Origin: Bog-159 sp049516155
GTDB taxonomy: Bacteria > Acidobacteriota > Terriglobia > Bryobacterales > Bryobacteraceae
Direction of reading: 5' to 3'
Assembly (NCBI GenBank): GCA_049516155.1
Contig: JBEKTJ010000150.1
Coordinates: 1 to 21,130, forward strand
DNA length: 21,130 bases
Every line of letters begins with the position of its first letter. Within the stretch, counting starts at the first letter, position 1. Shown piece by piece: positions 15,101-21,130 of the stretch. The notes beneath the pieces are model-generated. The model was not told the DNA's origin. It did not search any database and saw nothing but the letters and a program-made list of their open reading frames with translations. The translations under genes were made by a program, and so were the position numbers.

Positions 15101-15796
15101 ATGCGACATTTGCCGGCGTTTGGAACCCTTCTCTTCACTACGGGCCTGTGGCTTGGCGCACAGGGGCAGAATCCGCCAGGTTCGCCGGCCGCGCCGGGTA
15201 AAGACCTGCAAGCCAACGAGACGAGAGGCATACCGCCGAGAGCGGCTCCTGCCGATTATCAGGCCCACGCGGCGGCAGGCACGGTCACGGTAGGAGCTGA
15301 ATTCATTGGCCATATCATTGCAATGCCCGACGACACGAACTACAGCACGGAGGATTACGTGGCGGTGGAGACCGGGTTGTACGGTCCGGCCGGGGCGCGC
15401 CTGAAGATATCCGTCGACGACTTTTCACTTCGCGTCTACGGGAAGAAGACGACCACCTTGCCCAGCCAGCCCGTTGGGATGGTGTTCCGGTCGCTGAAGG
15501 ATCCGGTATGGGAGGACAGTGTTGCCGTGGAAGCTAAATCGAAGTCGAATACCAGCATCAGCACTGGCGGGAAGAATGGAGAGAAGGAGCCGGCAGCTCC
15601 GGTGCATATGCCGCTGGAATTGCAACGGGCGATGTGGCAGCGCGTTCAAAGAGCCGCGCTATTGGAGGGGGACCGCGCTCTTCCCCAGGCGGGATTGATA
15701 TTCTTCCCCTACCGCGGCAAGGAAAAGAATATCCGTGCGCTGGAGTTGGTTTACGCCGGTCCCGCTGGCACCGCCACTTTGACGCTACAGCCGTAG
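15101..15796 (+). CDS. Secreted protein of unknown function
   Basis: I do not recognise the family. From the ATG at 15101 the protein has 231 aa and a signal peptide of about 23 residues (MRHLPAFGTLLFTTGLWLG, then AQG-Q). After a Pro/Gly/Ala-rich stretch comes a segment (about residues 65-140) that looks like a beta-rich domain, with YSTEDYVAVETGLYG and KISVDDFSLRVYGKK. A short disordered Ser/Lys/Gly linker follows, then a C-terminal region with ALPQAGLIFFPYRGKEKNIRALELVY and a repeating Gly-Thr-Ala end. The content resembles periplasmic or surface beta proteins that interact with the outer membrane, but this is only an impression. An earlier in-frame start at 15062 would spoil the signal peptide. 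Its distance from coxD leaves open whether it belongs to that operon. Confidence 0.75.
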   Translation: MRHLPAFGTLLFTTGLWLGAQGQNPPGSPAAPGKDLQANETRGIPPRAAPADYQAHAAAGTVTVGAEFIGHIIAMPDDTNYSTEDYVAVETGLYGPAGARLKISVDDFSLRVYGKKTTTLPSQPVGMVFRSLKDPVWEDSVAVEAKSKSNTSISTGGKNGEKEPAAPVHMPLELQRAMWQRVQRAALLEGDRALPQAGLIFFPYRGKEKNIRALELVYAGPAGTATLTLQP

Positions 15797-16118
15797 CGGG
15801 CATTCGGATCTCCGGGGGAAGGCGTCCGCATTGAATTCAGAACAGATCCACGAACTGACACAACCGTCAGACCCGTTGCGGATCAAAGACCGCAGCGTGT
15901 GAGGAGCGACGGGCTGGCAGGCAGCCTACGATGGTAAACCGCCAGGAGCGGAAAAACACTGGGGCGTGTTGTCCGGATGACTTTTGGGGCACTCGTTGTG
16001 ACTTCGGCTTTCTCGTCTACAAGCATGGCGCCACATAACCTCCGCCTTTCCAACATGGATTTCGTTGCGCCACGGCGTGAACCAGCGGCCAGTATAGTAT
16101 TCTGTAACTGAGCCGACC
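15797..16118. other. Intergenic region without recognised gene (322 bp)
   Basis: I find no convincing coding region here. The one open frame across it (minus strand, 15926-16177) has no family resemblance and overlaps the kinase start. A TATAGT at 16093-16098 is a possible -10 element about 20 bases upstream of the kinase GTG start, but no -35 box sits at the usual spacing. No repeat of the types seen in the respiratory operon occurs here. Confidence 0.5.
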
Positions 16119-17978
16119 GTGTTCCAGCTCAAAGACTCATCCCTGCACAGCAGCGTCTTCGCGCTGGCCCTCACCACGTTGGCGGTACTCGTCTCCCTGC
16201 TGTTACGCCCGTTGCTGGAGCCGAATTTCTTCCTCCCGTTTCTGGTCGCGGTATTCGCCGGCGCATGGTATTACGGGCACGTCGGCGGATTTTCGGCCAC
16301 TGCGCTGTCGACGGTGGCGCTGGGCGCATTACTCGCCGAAATGCGCGAGCCTTGGTACAAGGGCGGCCCAAATCTGGCCGCCACGCTGCTATCGTTTGTG
16401 GCCATCTCAGTGGCTTTAACGGCTTTGGTCTCCGGATTCCACAGAAGCCGCAGCATGCTGTCCGCGACGTTGTCCAGCATTGCGGACGGCGTGGTGGCCA
16501 CCGACCGGGAGGAGCGCATCACATTTCTTAATCCGGTGGCCGAAGCTTTGACTGGATGGCGGCGCGCCGACGCCCTGGGACGGCCCTTGAGCTTTATTTT
16601 GCACGTCATCGAAGAAGGCAGCCGCGAGCCCGCAGGAAATCCCGCTGGGGACGCCATCCGCACACGGGCGACCTCCCATAACTTGGGCCCAATCCTGTTG
16701 GTGGCCCGGGACCAAACCGAGATTGCCATCGAACAGAGCGCCGCGCCGCTGTGCGACGAGCACGGCCGGCTGCAGGGCGCCATTCTGGTATTCCGCGACA
16801 TCACCGCCCGCCGGCAGCTCGAGGAGCAGCTCAGCCACGCTCGCAAGATGGATGCGGTGGGCCGCCTGGCGGGCGGAGTGGCGGGCGACTTCAACAATGT
16901 GCTGACAGTGATTACCGGGTACAGCGATCTGCTCCGCATGCAGATCCCCACCACTAGCCCGCTGCGCCGATTCGCCGATGAGATTCTGTATGCTGGCGAG
17001 CGCGCCGCCGCGTTGACGCGCCAGCTTCTCACGTTCAGCAGCGGCCCTATGGTGCAGCCCCGGGTCACCGACCTGAACCGCGTGATTGCGGGCATGGAAC
17101 CGATGCTGGGGCGGCTGCTGGGCGATTCCGTGGAGTTAATGATCCTGCCGGGCACAGACCTCGGCTATATCCAGATCGACGGCTCCCAGATCCAACAGGC
17201 CATCATGAACCTGGCCACCAACTCGCGGGAAGCTATGCCCAACGGCGGCAAGCTGGTGCTCGAAACGTCGAACATCGAGCTGGACGAGACGGCCGCCAAA
17301 AAGGCCGGCGTGAAGCCCGGCCCCTACGTGATGCTGGCCGTGAGCGATACGGGATCGGGCATGGACGCCGAGATCCGATCGCGATTGTTCGAACCCTTCT
17401 TCACCACCAAGGAGCATGGCAAAGGCAGCGGTCTGGGACTATCCATGGTGTATGGAACAGTGAAGCAGAACGAGGGTTACATCACCGTCTACAGCCAGGT
17501 GAATTGCGGCACCATATTCGAGATTTACCTGCCGCGCGTGGAGCCGGCCGCTACTATGCCCGCGCCGCGCCGGGCGGCGGCCTCCAAAGGCTCCGAAACC
17601 GTCCTGGTAGTCGATGACGAAGAGGGAGTACGGAAGCTGGTGTCCGCGGTGCTCCACAATGGCGGATACACGGTGATGGAGGCAGCCAACGGCAGCGCCG
17701 CGCTTTCGGTCTACGAGAAGAACTCGCATAAAATCGACTTGGTGCTGACCGACGTGGTGATGCCGCAGATGAATGGCATTGAGCTCGGCCGACAGCTTGC
17801 GGGCAAGAACCCGGATTTACAGATACTCTATATGTCCGGATACCGCGACAACCCATACCACAGCCAGCCGGGCGATCCACCCAAGGCGTTCCTGAACAAG
17901 CCTTTCACGTCCGACGTGCTGCTGGCCAAGGTCCGCGAAATGCTGGACGAAGGCGGCGGTCTCCATTCGGAGGGGTGA
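16119..17978 (+). CDS. Hybrid histidine kinase lacking the phospho-acceptor His (DUF4118-PAS-HisKA-HATPase-receiver)
   Basis: This 619-aa membrane protein has the layout of a hybrid sensor kinase. Four N-terminal helices (about residues 12-106) resemble the DUF4118 sensor region of KdpD. A PAS domain spans about 113-230. The HisKA helix begins LSHARKMDAVGRLAGGVA. At residue 256 (codon GGC, 16884-16886), where the family has His in GGVAHDFNN, this protein has Gly. The ATPase domain keeps its N-box (NLATNSREAMP, N364 and N368), D410 in DTGSGM, and KGSGLGLSMVYG. The C-terminal receiver (about 493-612) keeps D499/D500, the phospho-acceptor D545 and K594. Autophosphorylation by the usual route therefore looks impossible. 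It may act as a phosphatase, a partner of another kinase, or a receiver-based sensor. Start is a GTG; the gene stands alone. Confidence 0.9.
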   Translation: MFQLKDSSLHSSVFALALTTLAVLVSLLLRPLLEPNFFLPFLVAVFAGAWYYGHVGGFSATALSTVALGALLAEMREPWYKGGPNLAATLLSFVAISVALTALVSGFHRSRSMLSATLSSIADGVVATDREERITFLNPVAEALTGWRRADALGRPLSFILHVIEEGSREPAGNPAGDAIRTRATSHNLGPILLVARDQTEIAIEQSAAPLCDEHGRLQGAILVFRDITARRQLEEQLSHARKMDAVGRLAGGVAGDFNNVLTVITGYSDLLRMQIPTTSPLRRFADEILYAGERAAALTRQLLTFSSGPMVQPRVTDLNRVIAGMEPMLGRLLGDSVELMILPGTDLGYIQIDGSQIQQAIMNLATNSREAMPNGGKLVLETSNIELDETAAKKAGVKPGPYVMLAVSDTGSGMDAEIRSRLFEPFFTTKEHGKGSGLGLSMVYGTVKQNEGYITVYSQVNCGTIFEIYLPRVEPAATMPAPRRAAASKGSETVLVVDDEEGVRKLVSAVLHNGGYTVMEAANGSAALSVYEKNSHKIDLVLTDVVMPQMNGIELGRQLAGKNPDLQILYMSGYRDNPYHSQPGDPPKAFLNKPFTSDVLLAKVREMLDEGGGLHSEG

Positions 17979-18023
17979 CTTCCGCAACCCTTTCGACGCG
18001 TAAAGCGCACCTTACAGCCAGTA

Positions 18024-18037
18024 GAAATAGCTATTTC
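18024..18037. other. Perfect 14-bp AT-rich palindrome at a convergent gene end
   Basis: GAAATAGCTATTTC lies between the convergent kinase and MOSC genes and overlaps the MOSC stop codon. It could form a weak hairpin in either transcript, but it is not GC-rich and lacks a T-tract. A role as a bidirectional terminator is only a guess. Confidence 0.25.
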
Positions 18038-18530
18038 AACACCGCAACGTCAAAATGAGAACCGCATCCTCGGGGTGTACCGGCCCCGGCTGCACTACCC
18101 GCGCATAAAAGCCGCTCATCCCCCAGAGTGGCGAATCGAAATCGCCGGCATTCACGCGCGCGTCGTAGATTTCCCGCTTGATGGCCTCGCCGTAGACATC
18201 CAAAGCGGTGCAGGGTCCGCGCACCTTAGTGATCTCGAGGACCGCGCCGCCGGCGCGAAGCTGCTGGCCGATGCGCAATTCGGAGCGGTCCAATCCGCGC
18301 GTTGTCAGATTCTCGCCCAACGCGCCGTAGAATACGGGATACCCGCGCCCCTTCAATTCGTCGATGGTTTCGGCAGCGATCAGCAGCACCGCCTGGCGGG
18401 GACCGCCATGGATCGCAGGGTGCGCGTAAGCGTCTCCCGCCAGACCCAGCGGCGTGATCATTCCCCCCGCGATCGCACGCTTGGGAATACCGCCGGACGA
18501 GACGCTCACTTGAACAATAACGCCCACCAC
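18036..18530 (-). CDS. MOSC-domain protein
   Basis: This 164-aa protein is a stand-alone MOSC domain (the fold shared by the C-terminus of molybdenum cofactor sulfurases and by YiiM-like proteins). Diagnostic features are LAGDAYAHPAIHGGPRQAV, then YGALGENLTTRGL, and the conserved Cys107 in KVRGPCTALD. MOSC proteins carry sulfur or molybdenum cofactor for enzymes that reduce N-hydroxylated compounds, but the substrate here is unknown. The start is a GTG only 7 bases after the glnA stop, so it is probably co-transcribed with glnA. AGAGG overlaps the start region, and a second GTG follows directly, so the first residue is uncertain by one codon. Confidence 0.88.
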   Translation of the reverse strand: MVGVIVQVSVSSGGIPKRAIAGGMITPLGLAGDAYAHPAIHGGPRQAVLLIAAETIDELKGRGYPVFYGALGENLTTRGLDRSELRIGQQLRAGGAVLEITKVRGPCTALDVYGEAIKREIYDARVNAGDFDSPLWGMSGFYARVVQPGPVHPEDAVLILTLRC

Positions 18531-18537
18531 CTCTAGG

Positions 18538-19968
18538 CTAAAACATATTCCACAGGTATTGGGTGTAAACCTCGTGGTGGTACTGCACTTCCGGCGACTT
18601 CACCACGGTGCCCAGGGCCCGCGGGCAGCGATCCGCGGCGGCCTTCTTCAGATCGGCATAACGGCCCTTCACATCTTCGCCCAGCAGCCGCGTGGTCCAC
18701 TCGGACTTGTTGAAGTTCTCGATCGCGTCGTAAATGTTATCCGGCAGGTACCGGGGCGCGTTACGCAGATTGTCGATCTCCGCGATGTCGCCTTCGATGC
18801 CGGTCTTGAAGATCCCGTACAGCACCAGGTACGGATTCGCATCGGGAGCGACGGCGCGCACTTCCACGCGCGCGCTGCGCGAATTACCGATCGGGATGCG
18901 GATCATCGAGCCGCGATCCGTGGCCGAAGCCTTGAGCTGGTTGGGCGCTTCGAAATGCGGGTCGAGCCGGCGGTAGGCATTGACGCTGGAATTCATCAAC
19001 AGGCAAAGATCGTTGCCATGCGTGAGGATCCGGTCGACGAACTTCCAGGAGAACGGACTCATTTTCTCCAACCCTTCCGGATCCCAGAACAGGTTCTTGC
19101 CCTCCTTGCTGACCGACACGTTCGTGTGCATGCCGGTGCCATTGACTCCTACGATGGGCTTGGGCAGGAAGCATGCGGTTAGCCCCATTTTCTTCGCGAC
19201 CTGCCGGCAAATCAATTTGTAGATTTGGATCTGATCGGCGGCCGCCACCACTTCGGCATAGCCATAGTTGATCTCGAACTGCGAGGGGGCCACCTCAGGA
19301 TGATCTTTCTCGTTCTGGAAGCCCATCGCACGCTGCACCTCGGCGGATGTGTCGATGAACATTCGCAGAGTATCGCCCGGCAGGGAGTGATAATAACCGC
19401 CCGCGCTGACGTACTCGAATTTGCCGGTTTCATGGTAGTGGCGCTCGGCGTCGATCCCCTTGAAGAGGAAGCCCTCAATCTCGTTCGCCGCGTTTAGAGT
19501 GTAGCCGTCCTTTTGGTGAGCCGCGTTGGCATAGGCCTTCAGCACCGCGCGCAGATCCGCGCCGTAGGGGCCGCCGTCCTTGTCGATGACGTCGCCGAAG
19601 ACCATCACTTTCCCTGCGCCCAAAATGTCTGCCGGACCCCAATAGAAGGCGGACCAATCGACTCCCAGCCGCAAGTCGCTCTCTTTCTGCGCCGTGAAGC
19701 CACGAATCGAAGAGCCGTCGAAAGTCAGGTTGTCCCAGCTCTTGAGCAGAAACTTCTTGTCGTAGTCGAGCATGTGCAGCCGGCCTTCGAGGTCGCTGAA
19801 CAGCAAAGTCACGGCTTTGATGCGTTTCTCGTCGGTCAGATACTTAAGGCGCTCCTCCTGAATCTGGTGCATCGGAACGCGGCTCATCCGCTGTTCCTTG
19901 GCGCGCAGGTTCAGCTCTTCCAGTTCGGCATAGTGAAGCTGTAGGAATTCTTGCAGTTCGGTACTCAT
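18538..19968 (-). CDS. glnA: Glutamine synthetase (type I family)
   Basis: This 476-aa enzyme makes glutamine from glutamate, ammonia and ATP in the cytoplasm. Catalytic features are in place: the FDGSSIRGF loop (83-91), metal-binding E163 and E165 in NEIEGFLF, E225 and E232 in PEVAPSQFEINYG, NGTGMH with H281, and GNSRSARVEVR. It has a 50-residue Glu/Lys-rich N-terminal extension before the first beta strand. The loop where adenylylated GlnA carries the target Tyr (NLYDLPPEE in enterics) reads differently (NLRNAPRYLPDN), so adenylylation control is unlikely. It is a divergent GSI member, so a related activity such as gamma-glutamylation of another amine cannot be excluded, but the linked ammonium transporter supports ammonia assimilation. 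A sigma-54-like promoter lies 57-72 bases upstream. The ribosome site is weak (GGAAA). Confidence 0.92.
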   Translation of the reverse strand: MSTELQEFLQLHYAELEELNLRAKEQRMSRVPMHQIQEERLKYLTDEKRIKAVTLLFSDLEGRLHMLDYDKKFLLKSWDNLTFDGSSIRGFTAQKESDLRLGVDWSAFYWGPADILGAGKVMVFGDVIDKDGGPYGADLRAVLKAYANAAHQKDGYTLNAANEIEGFLFKGIDAERHYHETGKFEYVSAGGYYHSLPGDTLRMFIDTSAEVQRAMGFQNEKDHPEVAPSQFEINYGYAEVVAAADQIQIYKLICRQVAKKMGLTACFLPKPIVGVNGTGMHTNVSVSKEGKNLFWDPEGLEKMSPFSWKFVDRILTHGNDLCLLMNSSVNAYRRLDPHFEAPNQLKASATDRGSMIRIPIGNSRSARVEVRAVAPDANPYLVLYGIFKTGIEGDIAEIDNLRNAPRYLPDNIYDAIENFNKSEWTTRLLGEDVKGRYADLKKAAADRCPRALGTVVKSPEVQYHHEVYTQYLWNMF

Positions 19969-20024
19969 TATTGGGTTTCCGTCTCGATTTCAGCCCTTTC
20001 ATTATCGATGCAAACAGATCCTCT

Positions 20025-20040
20025 GGCAACGGTTTGGCCA
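20025..20040 (-). promoter_or_regulatory. Sigma-54 type (-24/-12) promoter for glnA
   Basis: On the minus strand this reads TGGCCAAACCGTTGCC. It has TGGC and TTGC with exactly the spacing of the sigma-54 consensus (GG, ten bases, GC). Transcription would begin near 20014, giving a leader of about 46 bases before the glnA ATG. Sigma-54 control of glnA with an NtrC-type activator is well known. No activator gene is in the window. A weaker second match, TGGCCAAAGCATGGCC, lies at 20066-20081 with the same GG/GC spacing. Confidence 0.6.
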
Positions 20041-20081
20041 ATAGATTTTGTTTATGGGACCGCATGGCCATGCTTTGGCCA
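20035..20081. repeat. Three TGGCCA boxes upstream of glnA
   Basis: TGGCCA occurs at 20035-20040, 20065-20070 and 20076-20081. The middle one is the core of a perfect 12-bp palindrome, GCATGGCCATGC (20062-20073). Spacings of 30 and 11 bases place all three on nearly the same face of the helix. The first overlaps the -24 element of the sigma-54-like promoter. They could be operator half-sites, but the hexamer is a self-palindrome and not rare in GC-rich DNA. Confidence 0.35.
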
Positions 20082-20123
20082 GTGCTATAGGTTCTTGATA
20101 AAACCCTGCACCAGCGGACCGAC

Positions 20124-21130
20124 TCACTGTTGTGTGAATTCTTCGTTGTGGGTGACAAACTCCGGGTAGGCCCCCGCGCCTAACTCATACAGATCCATGC
20201 CCTGCCGCTCGCCTTCCGGGTCCACCCGCTGGGAGTAAACCCGATTCAACAGCCAATTGAGCGTGTACGTCAGGGGGAGTACAAATCCAATTAGCGTCGC
20301 GATACCTACAAGCTGCGCTAGCCACTGCCCGGAAGCGCCATCCGGAAAGCGCGCGAAGATCCCCAGCGCCAGCAGGCCCCACAGGCCGCCGGCGGCGTGC
20401 ACGGAGACCGCTCCGCCGGGGTCGTCGATCGACAGAGGCCATTCAGTATAGGCCACCGCGGCGGTGACCACGCCGCCTGCCACTAAGCCGATCGCAACTG
20501 CCTGCGCGGGCGTCACAAAGGCGCACGCCGCGCTGCTGGCGACGAGGCCGCTAACCCATCCATTGGCACAGAGAGACGCATCCGGTTTGCCGAACCGAAA
20601 GGCACTGATGGCTAGCGCAGCCAGCAGGCCCGCGGCTGCGGACAACGTGGTATTCACCGCTATGAGCACCGTCCGGCCGGATTCTGCGCCGGCGAAAAGC
20701 ATCGCGCCTGCCGCATTCAATCCTAACCATCCGACCAGCGTGGGAAAGCAGCCGAATAGGACAATCGAAGCGTCATGGCCAGGGATGGCGGCGGGCATGC
20801 CATGCATCGGGTATTTACCCCGGCGCGGGCCCAAAATCCATGTGACAGCCAGAGCCGTCAATCCACCTACGGCCTGAATGCAACCCGACCCTCCCGCATC
20901 CAGGAACCCATGCCCTAATCCATAATTGGTTCCCAACTGAGCCAGCCATCCGCCGCCCCAAACCCAGTGCGCGAAGATCGGATAGGCCAGCCCAGCCAGC
21001 AGAGCAGCGGACGCGCAACTCGGCCCGAGCCGCCAGCGGTCGGCGCCAGCGCCCAGAGGGATGACAGCCGCCAGCCCCACGCTCAGGATCTGCAGCAATA
21101 CAACCAAAGAAGCCGGCGAGCCATCCAGCG
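20124..21130 (-). CDS. amt: Ammonium transporter (Amt/MEP/Rh family), 5' end cut by window edge
   Basis: The reading frame is open to the right edge (upstream codons read LDGSPAS before the first candidate start, a TTG at 21107), so the N-terminus is missing. About 335 residues remain, with some nine of the usual eleven helices. Family marks are HWVWGGGWL, then LGPRRGKYP, the GWLGLNAAG region, DDPGGAVSVHAAGGLWGLLALGIFA, and a C-terminal tail GMDLYELGAGAYPEF, which keeps the regulatory ExGxxAY-like element. At the pore, the first twin-His position (AmtB His168) appears to be Gln (GSGCIQAVGG, codon 20874-20876), while the second His is kept (SVHAAGG, codon 20397-20399). It probably imports ammonium for GlnA. 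The gap to glnA is 155 bp. Confidence 0.9.
   Translation of the reverse strand, partial: LDGSPASLVVLLQILSVGLAAVIPLGAGADRWRLGPSCASAALLAGLAYPIFAHWVWGGGWLAQLGTNYGLGHGFLDAGGSGCIQAVGGLTALAVTWILGPRRGKYPMHGMPAAIPGHDASIVLFGCFPTLVGWLGLNAAGAMLFAGAESGRTVLIAVNTTLSAAAGLLAALAISAFRFGKPDASLCANGWVSGLVASSAACAFVTPAQAVAIGLVAGGVVTAAVAYTEWPLSIDDPGGAVSVHAAGGLWGLLALGIFARFPDGASGQWLAQLVGIATLIGFVLPLTYTLNWLLNRVYSQRVDPEGERQGMDLYELGAGAYPEFVTHNEEFTQQ

Noticed and set aside
15926..16177. Minus-strand open frame of 83 codons in the gap before the kinase gene
   Set aside because: No ribosome site or family resemblance, and it overlaps the kinase start; not supported as a gene.

Overview
The window looks like chromosomal DNA of a GC-rich, aerobic, Gram-negative-type bacterium. 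The best guess is Acidobacteriota of the Solibacter/Bryobacter kind. This rests on an Alternative Complex III (ACIII) locus running straight into an A2-type caa3 oxidase, on mosaic palindromic repeats of a style I recall from that group, and on a divergent Amt/GlnA pair. It is inference, since there is no rRNA or other marker gene.

Layout. 1-694 holds a KDPG/KHG aldolase, convergent with a stand-alone OmpR-type winged-helix regulator (722-1102, minus). A 254-bp divergent promoter region carries an 11-bp-spaced direct repeat. From 1357 to 14959 all genes read rightwards with very short gaps or overlaps: a Tat-exported glycosylasparaginase-like hydrolase, actA (pentaheme cytochrome), actB (extended-Tat, iron-sulfur), actC, actD, actE (monoheme lipoprotein), actF, a small one-helix membrane protein, a membrane-anchored SCO copper chaperone, then caa3 oxidase subunits II (fused to cytochrome c), I, III and IV. 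A secreted protein of unknown function (15101-15796) and a hybrid histidine kinase (16119-17978) follow. Convergent to these, on the minus strand, lie a partial ammonium transporter (cut by the right edge), glnA and a MOSC-domain gene.

How the genes work together. ACIII oxidises membrane quinol through ActB/ActC/ActF and passes electrons through the ActA and ActE hemes, probably directly to the cytochrome c domain fused to CoxB, then through CuA to the oxygen-reducing centre of CoxA. SCO delivers copper to CuA. On the minus strand, Amt brings in ammonium and GlnA assimilates it. A close match to a sigma-54 (-24/-12) promoter lies in the amt-glnA gap.

Most notable observations: (1) mosaic palindromic repeats sit at three joints of the respiratory operon, and two of them are translated as part of signal peptides, in different reading frames; (2) the hybrid kinase has Gly in place of the phospho-accepting His while its ATPase and receiver motifs look intact; (3) the Amt protein has Gln at the first pore twin-histidine position; (4) tandem TTGTAAA boxes lie upstream of a receiver-less PhoB-type regulator; (5) the glnA promoter. 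No tRNA, rRNA, CRISPR array or insertion sequence was seen.
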